Of a stretch of DNA of 64,000 bases, positions 43,104 to 52,440 are shown piece after piece; within the stretch, counting starts at the first letter, position 1; each line of letters starts with the position of its first letter. Below the pieces are notes generated by a model that had not been told where the DNA came from, ran no database searches, and worked only from the letters and a program-made list of their open reading frames with translations. This stretch comes from an uncultured Paracoccaceae bacterium (lineage in GTDB: Bacteria; Pseudomonadota; Alphaproteobacteria; Rhodobacterales; Rhodobacteraceae). The stretch spans positions 1 to 64,000 of the forward strand of contig CANMPD010000001.1 of NCBI GenBank assembly GCA_947499635.1, read 5' to 3'. A program made the translations under genes and the position numbers.

Positions 43104-46100
43104 ATGTCAGACAAAGGAAAAGACCAAATTTCTGAGACTGGATCTGATCGTGATGAGAACGTGACAGGCAAATCTGCGCCAGAAGCGGTTCATAACGCTG
43201 CGCAATATGCGAAACACGACACTGAGATAAGCACGGAAATAAACACGGAAAAAGACATCGTGCCAGATCTGTCAGAGGGGGCACTGGGCCAGACAAACAC
43301 AGACGGCGACACTGTCGAGGATGTTAAAGAACCAACAGAGACACCAGACGCCGATGATGTTAAAGCCAGTGATATTATGCCTACCCCTGATGTCGATCTT
43401 GATATCCCATCTGATATCTCAAAAGAAAATACGTCAGAAGAAAACACCTCTGACGCTGACGTCGTTGAACCGGCTGTATCCGAAGGCGAAACAGCTGATC
43501 CGGATGATCTGGCACCCTTTGTTTCCGACATATTGCCCCCAGAGCCACCCGCCCAAAAGTCGCGCTTTCGCTGGTTGTTGCGCTGTGCCGCACTACTTGT
43601 TTTGTTGGCTGGTCTGGGAGGCGGCGCGATTTTCTGGGCGCTGGATCAACGTTTTGACATGCCAGATTGGGTGCGTGATAAAGCCAAAGACCGCATCGAA
43701 GCGCAGCTTGGCGGGATTAAAATCGACTTTGGGGATATTGGCTTTGTTGTGCGTCATGGCTGGCGACCGCGCTTGTCGTTGCGGGATGTCACCTTAACCC
43801 AACCCACTGGGGAACAAATTGTGCGTTTGGCAGATGCACAAGCCACCTTGTCTATGTCTGCGTTGATGCAGGGGCAGGTGCGGCTGCGTCAAGTGACACT
43901 GAGCGGTTTGTTTGCAGTGCTCAGCCGGGACATGGATGGCCGCCTTGCGGTGCGCTTCGAAGACAACGCAGCGCCATTGCGCGAAGCGAGCAGCGTGCCT
44001 GACATGATGGAACGTTGGGATCAATATCTGGATTTGCCGGTTCTCTCTGAACTTAGCCATTTAGAAACCCATGCCTTGACCCTGCGTTATGAGGATCAGC
44101 GTTTGGGGCGCGGCTGGACCTTGGACGGGGGGCGGATCATTCTGTCGCGTGATCAGGATGATGTTGATATCTCTGCGGTGTTCGCCCTGCTCAGCGGACG
44201 GGAATACGCCAGTACATTAGAGGGGCACTATCGCTCGGCGATCGGGGATCTTGGGGCGCAGTTTTCAGTGGATATTTTTTCCATTCCTTCTGAGGATCTG
44301 GCGACACAATCTAGCGCCTTTGGTTGGTTGAATGTCCTGCGTGCGCCGATTTCTGGTCAACTGGATGCACGTATCGACTCCACCGGTGCGCTGCTGCCGC
44401 TCAAGGCAAGCTTGACCATTGAAGAGGGCGTTATCCAGCCAGAAGCAGGGTTGCAACCGGTGCCTCTTGCGGGGGCCAACAGTACATTTACGTTTTTCCC
44501 GACCCGTGGCGAGCTGGTCTTTGACCGCTTTAGCATCGAAAGCGATTGGGTTTCGGGAAACATGGAGGGGCGCGCCTCGTTAGAGGGGGTCGAGAATGGG
44601 CAATTGACCGATTTGGTGGGCCAGCTGAGCTTTCGTGACCTGCAGCTCAACCCGCTTGAGTTTTATGAGAGTCCCTTGGCTCTGAGTGGTGTGACGCTAG
44701 ATTTCAAACTTGAGCTTGCGCCGTTTCGGCTTAAGCTGGGGCAGTTGTCCGTGCATGGCGAGGATACGGATTTGTATTTCTCCGGCGATGTTCGCGGCGG
44801 TAACGAAGGCTGGGATTATGATCTTACAGGGCGTGCCGATGCGATGTCGCTTGCCACGCTCAAGACATTTTGGCCGACAAACACCTCCTCTAAGCCACGC
44901 GTCTGGATCGAGGACAACCTGTTGGCGGGGGCGTTCTCGGATATACAGTTTGCGCTGCGCGGTCGTGACGGCGCCAAGCCGTTTGTAGCCATTGACGCGG
45001 ATTTTGATGCAGGCGAAGTGCGTTATCTGCCGACGTTGCCGCATCTGACACAGACGTCTGGGCATTTTAGCCTTTATGGAAACCGGATGAGCGTCGCCGC
45101 ACATGAGGGCCTGATTACGCCTGCTTTTGGGGGCTCTTTGGATGTGTCGGGGACAACATTTACCATTCCTGACACCTCGTTGAAAAATGGCGCAGGGACG
45201 GGCATTGTCCGGGCCCGCGCCGCCGGACAGGTGACAGCTGTCTTATCTATGCTCGACACTGCGCCGTTGTCTTTGATGGAAAAGGTGGGATTGCCTGTCG
45301 ATTTGGGTGAGGGAGAGGCGACCGCGCGTGGAACGTTAAGCTTTCCACTTCAGGACAAGGTCACCGATGCGGATCTGACGTTTGACTATGAGGGGGTTAT
45401 TGTCGGGGCTAAGACCGCGCAATTGATCCCTGGCCATGTGTTAGAGGCGGGTGAGCTGTTGGTCAAAGGGGATAAGACCTATGTGGAAATTTCCGGTGAC
45501 GGAAGTCTGAGCGGGGCAAAGGCCACAGCCACATGGCATCAGGACTTGGGCCAGACACCTGCGGCGGTTGGGCGGATCAGCGGGGAGGTTGAGATTTCAG
45601 CCCAAACCATTGAGGCGCTGGGGTTGGACTTTGCCCCGGATACGGTCTCGGGTCAGGGCACGGGTGAATTTACGGTTTCTTTACCGCCGAGTGGGACGCC
45701 TGAGCTGACGTTTTCCAGCGATCTGCACGGTGTTGGGATTAATCTGCCGGATCTTGCATGGCGCAAAACACAGGATAGCCGCGGCACGCTTGAGTTGACT
45801 GCGCTGCTGCAAGAGGCTCCGGTTGTGAATGATCTGAACTTTGACGCCCCCAGTCTGACAGCACGCGGCACGATACAGTCCAAAGCAGGCGGAGGACTGG
45901 ACCGTGCTGACTTGTCCTATGTCTCGTTGGCTGGGTGGTTGCAGGGCGCGGTCGAGTTGACAGGCCGTGGTGATGCGACGCCTGCGGTGAGCATGACCAG
46001 CGGTCGCATTGATCTGCGTCGTATCCCCTTTGAGAGCGGCAGCAGCACCAGCAGCAGCACTGGCGGCAACACGCCCATCTCGCTGCGATTGTCGCAGTTG

Positions 46101-46856
46101 CAGGTAACAGACACGATTGCCCTGTCGGGGTTTTCCGGTGATTTCTCCACTACGGGTGGATTTAATGGCACATTTTCGGGGCGATTGAACGGCGATACGG
46201 CGATCACCGGTGTGGTGGTGCCACAACGCGAAGGTCTGGCGATGCGCGTACGGTCAAAGGACGCGGGCGGTGTGTTGCGCTCGGCGGGAATTCTAGACAA
46301 TGGTGATGGCGGCAGTTTCGAGATGACTTTGGTTCCCGCGGCGCAGGTTGGGGACTATCAAGGGCAGCTTGATATTGAAAGCATCCGTATCAAACGCGGG
46401 CCTGCCATTTTAGGGTTGCTTAACGGTGTAAGCCTTGTGGGGTTGGTGGATGAGTTGACGGGGCAGGGGTTACTGTTCTCGGAGGTTGAGGCGGACTTCG
46501 TTCTGGGGCCCGAGTATATGACGCTGGAATCCATGTCGGCCGTGGGGGCGTCGATTGGGGTGTCATTGGAAGGGCTGTACAATCTCAATACGAATGCACT
46601 GGATATGCGGGGGGTTTTATCTCCGATTTATTTGCTGAATTCGGTGGGCCGTATTTTTACCCGTAAAGGTGAGGGGCTGTTGGGGTTTGCATTCCGCATC
46701 GGCGGCGACAGCTCGGATCCAAAGGTTTCGGTCAATCCATTATCAGCCCTGGCACCAGGATTTCTGCGCGAGGCGTTTCGTGGTAGAAAACCGTTAAAGC
46801 CGGGCGAAGAGCCACCTGAACCACGAGGATCGTGGCGGGATGGCGAAGAACGCTAA
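43104..46856 (+). CDS. AsmA/YhdP-like envelope protein
   Basis: A 1250-residue inner-membrane-anchored protein. Residues 1-150 are acidic, Thr/Asp/Glu-rich and probably disordered in the cytoplasm. One transmembrane helix follows (about 157-179, LLRCAALLVLLAGLGGGAIFW), and then about 1050 periplasmic residues of repeated beta-strand pattern with an AsmA-like C-terminal part (LDMRGVLSPIYLLNSVGRIF). YhdP/TamB/AsmA-type proteins form long grooves implicated in phospholipid transport to the outer membrane. The acidic extension is unusual. queA follows 73 bp later. Confidence 0.85.
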   Translation: MSDKGKDQISETGSDRDENVTGKSAPEAVHNAAQYAKHDTEISTEINTEKDIVPDLSEGALGQTNTDGDTVEDVKEPTETPDADDVKASDIMPTPDVDLDIPSDISKENTSEENTSDADVVEPAVSEGETADPDDLAPFVSDILPPEPPAQKSRFRWLLRCAALLVLLAGLGGGAIFWALDQRFDMPDWVRDKAKDRIEAQLGGIKIDFGDIGFVVRHGWRPRLSLRDVTLTQPTGEQIVRLADAQATLSMSALMQGQVRLRQVTLSGLFAVLSRDMDGRLAVRFEDNAAPLREASSVPDMMERWDQYLDLPVLSELSHLETHALTLRYEDQRLGRGWTLDGGRIILSRDQDDVDISAVFALLSGREYASTLEGHYRSAIGDLGAQFSVDIFSIPSEDLATQSSAFGWLNVLRAPISGQLDARIDSTGALLPLKASLTIEEGVIQPEAGLQPVPLAGANSTFTFFPTRGELVFDRFSIESDWVSGNMEGRASLEGVENGQLTDLVGQLSFRDLQLNPLEFYESPLALSGVTLDFKLELAPFRLKLGQLSVHGEDTDLYFSGDVRGGNEGWDYDLTGRADAMSLATLKTFWPTNTSSKPRVWIEDNLLAGAFSDIQFALRGRDGAKPFVAIDADFDAGEVRYLPTLPHLTQTSGHFSLYGNRMSVAAHEGLITPAFGGSLDVSGTTFTIPDTSLKNGAGTGIVRARAAGQVTAVLSMLDTAPLSLMEKVGLPVDLGEGEATARGTLSFPLQDKVTDADLTFDYEGVIVGAKTAQLIPGHVLEAGELLVKGDKTYVEISGDGSLSGAKATATWHQDLGQTPAAVGRISGEVEISAQTIEALGLDFAPDTVSGQGTGEFTVSLPPSGTPELTFSSDLHGVGINLPDLAWRKTQDSRGTLELTALLQEAPVVNDLNFDAPSLTARGTIQSKAGGGLDRADLSYVSLAGWLQGAVELTGRGDATPAVSMTSGRIDLRRIPFESGSSTSSSTGGNTPISLRLSQLQVTDTIALSGFSGDFSTTGGFNGTFSGRLNGDTAITGVVVPQREGLAMRVRSKDAGGVLRSAGILDNGDGGSFEMTLVPAAQVGDYQGQLDIESIRIKRGPAILGLLNGVSLVGLVDELTGQGLLFSEVEADFVLGPEYMTLESMSAVGASIGVSLEGLYNLNTNALDMRGVLSPIYLLNSVGRIFTRKGEGLLGFAFRIGGDSSDPKVSVNPLSALAPGFLREAFRGRKPLKPGEEPPEPRGSWRDGEER

Positions 46857-46929
46857 TCGCGCGATCTTTTGACGGGGTGGCTGAATAATTTCCATGGTGA
46901 ATCGGGACCAGAGGTTGTAAGGCGCGCGC

Positions 46930-47985
46930 ATGAAACTGAGTGATTTTGATTTTGAGCTGCCCGATGATCTGATTGCGACACGCCCTGCTGTGCCGCGCAG
47001 TTCGGCACGGTTGATGGTGGCGCAGGGCGCGCAGATTACCGATGCACATGTTGGTGATCTGGTCGATTGGCTGTCTGCTGGGGACCGGCTGGTTCTGAAC
47101 GACACCAAAGTGATTCCCGCACGTCTAAGCGGTCAACGGCATCGCAATTCTGCGCAGGGCCCGGTTTCGGCCAAGATTGAGGTCACATTGCTGGAGCCTC
47201 AGGCCAATGGCACTTGGGCTGCATTGTTAAAACCACTTAAAAAGATCAAACTGGGCGAGGTGATCCGCTTTGCCGCGGATCTGTCGGCAGAACTGGTTGA
47301 CGTTGTCGACGGCCAAGGCCGGTTACAGTTCAACCTCACAGGTGAGGATTTTGACGCTGCCTTAAACGCGGCTGGTGCAATGCCCTTGCCGCCTTATATC
47401 GCTGCCAAACGACCGGCTGATGCGCAGGATAAGCAAGACTATCAAACGGTATGGGCAAAACATTCTGGCGCGGTGGCGGCCCCAACGGCAAGTTTGCATT
47501 TTGACCAAGAACTGCTGGCGGCCTTGGCGGCAAAGGGCGTGGAGTTTACACATGTGACGTTGCATGTGGGCGCGGGTACGTTTTTACCGGTCAAGGTCGA
47601 GGATGTCACATCCCATAAGATGCACGCGGAATGGGGACGTGTCAGCCCCACAGCCGCAGCTGAGATTGCTGCCACCAAAGCCGCAGGTGGGCGGGTGATC
47701 CCCGTGGGCACCACTGCGCTGCGTCTGATCGAGAGCGCGGCGCGCGATGGTCAGATCCAGGCATGGGAAGGCGAGACGGATATCTTTATCTACCCGGGCT
47801 TTACCTTTCACGTGGCGGATGCGCTGATGACCAATTTTCACCTGCCGAAATCAACCCTGATGATGTTGGTGTCGGCTTTATTGGGGGCCGAGGAAATTCG
47901 CACAGTCTATACCCATGCAGTGGCGCAGCGGTATCGGTTCTTCTCTTACGGTGACGCCTCGTTGTTATTGCCCGCCCGCACGTAA
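46930..47985 (+). CDS. queA: tRNA preQ1 34 S-adenosylmethionine ribosyltransferase-isomerase
   Basis: A 351-residue enzyme that transfers the ribosyl part of SAM to preQ1 at tRNA position 34, making epoxyqueuosine. Family blocks are [72 protein letters not shown] and [21 protein letters not shown]. Length is standard. A hairpin ACGTAAC/GTTACGT (47980-48005) spans the stop codon. tgt is not adjacent. Confidence 0.96.
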   Translation: MKLSDFDFELPDDLIATRPAVPRSSARLMVAQGAQITDAHVGDLVDWLSAGDRLVLNDTKVIPARLSGQRHRNSAQGPVSAKIEVTLLEPQANGTWAALLKPLKKIKLGEVIRFAADLSAELVDVVDGQGRLQFNLTGEDFDAALNAAGAMPLPPYIAAKRPADAQDKQDYQTVWAKHSGAVAAPTASLHFDQELLAALAAKGVEFTHVTLHVGAGTFLPVKVEDVTSHKMHAEWGRVSPTAAAEIAATKAAGGRVIPVGTTALRLIESAARDGQIQAWEGETDIFIYPGFTFHVADALMTNFHLPKSTLMMLVSALLGAEEIRTVYTHAVAQRYRFFSYGDASLLLPART

Positions 47986-48179
47986 CTGCGCGTGCAGCGT
48001 TACGTAAGACTTTAAACTATATTTCAAAAATAACGTTTCGCGTATCTGTTCAGGAACGACATAAAACGCACTCTATGTCGCTTGCGTCACACCTGTGTGT
48101 ATTGTGTTTGCTAGGCTCGCTAAAAATGACAGCCTGCGCCGTGAGAGTCGCGGGACATAGATCGCAAAAGGATCGCGCG

Positions 48180-49466
48180 ATGTTACAAGTTATATCCAGC
48201 TCATGGGCGCTGCTATTAGGGTTTGGTTTGTTGATGATGGGCAATGGGATGCAAGGCCCGTTGCTGAGTGACCTTGGCGCGCGGGCAGGGTTTTCCACAC
48301 TGGCCATGTCGATCGTCGTATCGGGATATTTTGTAGGCGTTCTGGTGGGTGGTTGGTACGCGCCGGGGATGATCCGGCGTGTGGGCCATGTGCGGGTCTT
48401 TGCCGCGCTGGCATCGCTGATTTCAGCAGTGATGATCTTGTACCCGGCGCTGGTGCATCCCGTCGCTTGGGCGTTGGGGCGCTTTGTGGTCGGTTTTTGT
48501 TTTTCGGGCGTCTATGTCACGACCGAAAGCTGGTTGAACAACGCCGCAGATAATGAAAACCGTGGCAAGGCGCTGTCAGCCTATATGATCGTGTTGACAT
48601 TGGGGTTGACGGTTTCGCCTGCGCTACTGCTGGTCGATGACAGCGGGGGGTATTTGCCGTTTGTGATTGGGTCCATTGCGATTTCGATCTCGTTTGCCCC
48701 GATTTTGCTATCTATTTCTCCGACGCCTGCGTTTGAAAGCTCTAAGCCGATGACGATGCTGCAACTGTTCCATTCGTCTCCTTTGGGGTGTGTGGGTATG
48801 TTTGTGCTCGGGGGGCTTTTTGCCGCGCAGTTCGGCATGGCCTCGGTTTACGCCAAGGCCGTTGGCATGTCGGATGGGCAGATCGCGATTTTCACGAGTA
48901 GCTTTTTCATCGGTGGTTTGTTGTTCCAGTTCCCGCTGGGCTGGATGTCTGACCGGATGGATCGACGCATTCTGGTTGCGGCGGCGGCTGGGGTGGCTGG
49001 CTTTGCGGGGCTCTTTGCATCGGTCTTGGGTGGGAATTTCTATCTGTTGGTCGCGGCTGTGTTTATATGCGGCGGCCTGATTAACCCGCTGTATTCATTG
49101 TTGATTGCACATACCAATGACCATTTGGACCATGATGATATGGCCTCTGCCTCGGGGAGTTTGGTTTTGCTTGCTGGCGCGGGCTCGTCCGTTGGGCCAA
49201 TTTTCATCGGTTGGTTTATGTCTGATGGCGTCATGGGGCAGCAGGGATTCTTTTATTACATCGCCGTGCTTCTTTTTGCGCTTGGCGGATATTCGCTGTA
49301 TCGGATAACTCAGCGGGCCTCGGTTCCTGTGGACGAAACCGGCGTCTCGACTGTTGTCGCCATGTCTGCGTCTCCTGTGGCGATGGAATTTGCGCAGGAA
49401 TATGTTATCGAGACCGAATTAGAGGAACAAGAAGCTGCCGAAGCCGAAGAGCGCGTGGCAGGATAA
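48180..49466 (+). CDS. MFS transporter
   Basis: A 428-residue inner-membrane transporter of the major facilitator superfamily with about 12 hydrophobic segments. The loop between helices 2 and 3 has GGWYAPGMIRRVGHVRVF, and helix 5 region VTTESWLNNAADNENRGKAL fits the branch that includes YcaD-like proteins. The C-terminal tail (about 395-428) is acidic and cytoplasmic. The ATG at 48180 follows AAAAGGATC; the 35 upstream codons are not conserved-looking. DUF924 follows 16 bp later. Substrate unknown. Confidence 0.88.
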   Translation: MLQVISSSWALLLGFGLLMMGNGMQGPLLSDLGARAGFSTLAMSIVVSGYFVGVLVGGWYAPGMIRRVGHVRVFAALASLISAVMILYPALVHPVAWALGRFVVGFCFSGVYVTTESWLNNAADNENRGKALSAYMIVLTLGLTVSPALLLVDDSGGYLPFVIGSIAISISFAPILLSISPTPAFESSKPMTMLQLFHSSPLGCVGMFVLGGLFAAQFGMASVYAKAVGMSDGQIAIFTSSFFIGGLLFQFPLGWMSDRMDRRILVAAAAGVAGFAGLFASVLGGNFYLLVAAVFICGGLINPLYSLLIAHTNDHLDHDDMASASGSLVLLAGAGSSVGPIFIGWFMSDGVMGQQGFFYYIAVLLFALGGYSLYRITQRASVPVDETGVSTVVAMSASPVAMEFAQEYVIETELEEQEAAEAEERVAG

Positions 49467-49482
49467 GTACAGGATATAAGCG

Positions 49483-50073
49483 ATGCACGGCGTAGATGCG
49501 GTACTTGATTTTTGGTTGGATCAGCTGTCGCCCAAGGACTGGTATGTACAGTCTGACACATTGGATGACACGATCCGCAAAGAGTTTGGCAAAACATGGG
49601 AAATGGCCTGCGAGGGGCATTTCTCGTTGTGGCTGACTTATCCATCTGGGGTCTTGGCGTATATTATTCTAACAGACCAGTTTCCACGCAATATGTTTCG
49701 TGAGGACGGGCGTGCCTTTGCCTCGGATGCGGCGGCGCGGGCGGCGGCGGTTGGGGCAATCTCCAAGAATTGGGACCTAAAGATCGATGGGGCCGCGCGG
49801 CAATTTTTCTATATGCCGTTGATGCACAGCGAAGATCTGGAGGACCAAGATTTTTGTGTCAGCCTATTTGAAACCCGAATGGAGAGTGCAAGTAACTTGT
49901 TACATGCGCGTGCGCATCGCGATGTCATCCGCGATTTTGGTCGTTTTCCCTATCGCAACGCGGCTTTGGGACGTGAAACCACTGCGGCTGAACGCGCCTA
50001 TCTTGAGGCAGGCGCCTATGGGTCAACCGTGCGCAAGCTTGAACACGAGGCCGAGGTATTGGCCAATTCATAA
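49483..50073 (+). CDS. DUF924 family protein
   Basis: A 196-residue soluble protein of the DUF924 family: VLDFWLDQLSPKDWY at the N-terminus, LAYIILTDQFPRNMFR, then FFYMPLMHSEDLEDQD and HRDVIRDFGRFPYRNAALGR. The family adopts an all-helical, TPR-like fold and has no established function. It follows the MFS gene by 16 bp and is probably co-transcribed; lpd comes 84 bp later behind its own regulatory element. Confidence 0.9.
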   Translation: MHGVDAVLDFWLDQLSPKDWYVQSDTLDDTIRKEFGKTWEMACEGHFSLWLTYPSGVLAYIILTDQFPRNMFREDGRAFASDAAARAAAVGAISKNWDLKIDGAARQFFYMPLMHSEDLEDQDFCVSLFETRMESASNLLHARAHRDVIRDFGRFPYRNAALGRETTAAERAYLEAGAYGSTVRKLEHEAEVLANS

Positions 50074-50108
50074 CCATCCTGTGTAGGGTGATTGCAGTGT
50101 AGGAGAAA

Positions 50109-50128
50109 TTGGTTTAGCACTAAACTAG
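50109..50128. promoter_or_regulatory. Palindromic operator candidate upstream of lpd
   Basis: TTGGTTTAGCACTAAACTAG contains GTTTA-GCAC-TAAAC, 29 bp before the lpd ATG. It matches 16 of 20 positions of the element upstream of pdhA (35129-35148, read in gene direction), giving the shared core GTTTAGCAYTAAAC. Confidence 0.65.
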
Positions 50129-50157
50129 TTTTGAAATTTTGGCGCGAGGGATGAGAC

Positions 50158-51552
50158 ATGGCGGCAGAAACCTATGATGTGATCGTAATCGGTGCAGGTC
50201 CAGGCGGCTATGTCGCAGCAATCCGTGCTGCGCAACTGGGGCTCAAAGTGGCCTGTGTCGAACGGGAGCATCTGGGCGGCATTTGTCTGAACTGGGGTTG
50301 TATCCCAACCAAGGCATTGTTGCGCTCGGCTGAGGTGTATCATCAGATGCACCGCGCCAAAGAATTTGGTCTCAGTGTTGAGGGCGCCAAATTCGACCTG
50401 AACGCCATTGTTGACCGCTCTCGCAAAGTTGCGTCGCAGATGAACGGCGGTATCAAGGGCTTGTTCAAAAAGAACAAAGTTACCTCGATCATGGGTGAGG
50501 CGACGATTGTTGCCAAAGGCAAGGTTTCTGTGAAAACCGACAAAGGCACCGATGAGTTGACAGCGAAGAACATCATCATCGCCACCGGCGCGCGGGCCCG
50601 TGAATTGCCTGGTCTGGAAGCGGATGGGGATCTGGTGTGGACATATCGCCACGCATTGAAGCCTGTGCGCATGCCTAAGAAGCTTTTGGTGATCGGCTCT
50701 GGTGCGATTGGCATCGAATTTGCCAGCTTCTACAACACACTGGGTGCGGATACGACTGTCGTCGAAGTCATGGACCGTGTTTTGCCTGTTGAAGACAAAG
50801 ACATCTCAAGCTTTGCGAAAAAACAATTCGTCAAGCAAGGTATGAAGATCATGGAAAAAGCCATGGTCAAAAAACTGGACCGCGCCAAGGGCAAAGTCAC
50901 CGCACATATCGAAGTGGGCGGTAAGGTTGAAACACAGGAATTCGACACCGTGATCTCAGCCGTTGGTATTGTTGGTAATACTGAGGGTCTGGGGCTGGAA
51001 AAACTGGGTGTGAAAATCGACCGCACCCATGTCATCACTGACGAATATTGCGGCACCGGAGTTGAGGGCGTCTATGCCATCGGCGACATCGCGGGCGCAC
51101 CATGGTTGGCGCACAAAGCCAGCCACGAAGGCATCATGGTTGCTGAACTGATCGCAGGTAAGAAAGTGCACGCGATCAAGCCAGGCTCCATTGCGGGTTG
51201 TACCTATTGTCACCCACAGGTGGCGTCCGTCGGCATGACCGAAGCCAAAGCCAAAGAGGCGGGGTATAAGGTCAAAGTCGGGAAATTCCCGTTTATTGGC
51301 AACGGTAAAGCGGTCGCGATGGGCGAGGCCGAAGGTCTGGTCAAGACCGTCTTTGACGAGAAAACCGGCGAGTTGCTGGGGGCACATATGGTTGGCGCCG
51401 AGGTTACCGAGATGATCCAAGGTTACGTCATTGCCCGTCAGCTTGAGACCACCGAAGAAGACCTGATGGAGACGGTCTTCCCGCACCCAACTATGTCCGA
51501 GATGATGCACGAAAGTGTTCTGGACGCATTTGGGCGCGCGATACATATTTGA
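50158..51552 (+). CDS. lpd: Dihydrolipoyl dehydrogenase (E3)
   Basis: A 464-residue FAD flavoenzyme that reoxidises lipoyl groups of 2-oxoacid dehydrogenase complexes with NAD+. FAD motif IGAGPGGYVAAIRAAQLG (11-28), redox disulfide Cys43/Cys48 in GGICLNWGCIPTKAL, NAD motif VIGSGAIGIEF and the C-terminal His443 in FPHPTMSE are present. It is not next to the pdhABC genes but shares their upstream palindrome, which suggests it is the E3 of pyruvate dehydrogenase; service to other complexes cannot be excluded. It ends at a strong terminator. Confidence 0.95.
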   Translation: MAAETYDVIVIGAGPGGYVAAIRAAQLGLKVACVEREHLGGICLNWGCIPTKALLRSAEVYHQMHRAKEFGLSVEGAKFDLNAIVDRSRKVASQMNGGIKGLFKKNKVTSIMGEATIVAKGKVSVKTDKGTDELTAKNIIIATGARARELPGLEADGDLVWTYRHALKPVRMPKKLLVIGSGAIGIEFASFYNTLGADTTVVEVMDRVLPVEDKDISSFAKKQFVKQGMKIMEKAMVKKLDRAKGKVTAHIEVGGKVETQEFDTVISAVGIVGNTEGLGLEKLGVKIDRTHVITDEYCGTGVEGVYAIGDIAGAPWLAHKASHEGIMVAELIAGKKVHAIKPGSIAGCTYCHPQVASVGMTEAKAKEAGYKVKVGKFPFIGNGKAVAMGEAEGLVKTVFDEKTGELLGAHMVGAEVTEMIQGYVIARQLETTEEDLMETVFPHPTMSEMMHESVLDAFGRAIHI

Positions 51553-51577
51553 TCTGACCAAATTGATCGAAAAATCT

Positions 51578-51608
51578 AAACGCCAGAGGGCTTCCCTCTG
51601 GCGTTTTT
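51578..51608 (+). terminator. Terminator of lpd
   Basis: AAACGCCAGAGG and CCTCTGGCGTTT form a perfect stem followed by a T-run. Confidence 0.9.
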
Positions 51609-51721
51609 GTTTTATGGGCTGGGTGCGAAATTATTCCCCTCAAAAGGGGAAGAGCGTGGATGTTAAGTCACTTAGACAAATTATCACAAATACGTGATTT
51701 ATTGTGAGTTAGGGACATATC

Positions 51722-52339
51722 ATGAAAAAACTTATTCTTTCTGCAGTTTTGACAACTTGGGCCTGTGGTGCACAGGCTGCGACCTTGGTGAACGGGAGTT
51801 TCGAACAACCAGGTACGGCAACCGCCCCTTATACAGTATATACGGCTGGAGCGCCTGATTTGGCGGGGTGGAGCATCGACAGTGGGTCTGTTGATTTGAT
51901 CTACACTTATTGGCAATCGAGCCAGGGTAGCTACAGTCTTGATCTTAACGGCGACACTGGGGGGCAGATTAGCCAAGTTATAACGGGTTTGACCGTTGGG
52001 CAAACCTACACGCTTGCGTTTGATATGGCGGCGAATGTCTATTCACCGAGCAGTCTTTTAAAAGACGTTATTGTTCACGCAGCAGATGTCATGACGCGTT
52101 TTAGTTTTGATAGCACGGGGCATACGGTTACTGACATGGGCTGGGAGGAAAAATCGTTTGAGTTTACGGCGACGACCCCCTCAACCTTGCTTAGTTTTGC
52201 GTCGACACAGGATGGCGCTTTTGGTGTCGCGTTAGATAATATCAGGCTTTACGAAACACTTGCCCCTGTACCTTTGCCAGCGACAGGTTTGTTATTGCTT
52301 GGCGGTCTTGGGGCACTGCGCCTGCGCCGCAAGCGATAA
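51722..52339 (+). CDS. Second VPLPA-CTERM sorted secreted protein
   Basis: A 205-residue exported protein: signal peptide (about 1-19, ending GAQA), then a beta-sandwich-like domain starting ATLVNGSFEQP and including DLAGWSIDSGSVDLI, typical of the choice-of-anchor C family. It ends in the tail VPLPATGLLLLGGLGALRLR then RKR, a VPLPA-CTERM sorting signal. Unrelated in its middle part to the VPLPA protein at 35308, but it should use the same exosortase. It probably stands alone between the lpd terminator and an MFS gene. Confidence 0.88.
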   Translation: MKKLILSAVLTTWACGAQAATLVNGSFEQPGTATAPYTVYTAGAPDLAGWSIDSGSVDLIYTYWQSSQGSYSLDLNGDTGGQISQVITGLTVGQTYTLAFDMAANVYSPSSLLKDVIVHAADVMTRFSFDSTGHTVTDMGWEEKSFEFTATTPSTLLSFASTQDGAFGVALDNIRLYETLAPVPLPATGLLLLGGLGALRLRRKR

Positions 52340-52440
52340 AACAGGTTGATTGCGCATGAAAAGATCGCCTGTGGGTGGTCTTTTCTCTGGACAATTCCCG
52401 TCTGCGGCTTTGTAAGGGCCCAAGACAAGGGAGCGCCACG

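Noticed and set aside
47980-48005. Hairpin ACGTAAC/GTTACGT over the queA stop codon as a terminator
   Set aside because: No T-run follows; noted only in the queA entry.
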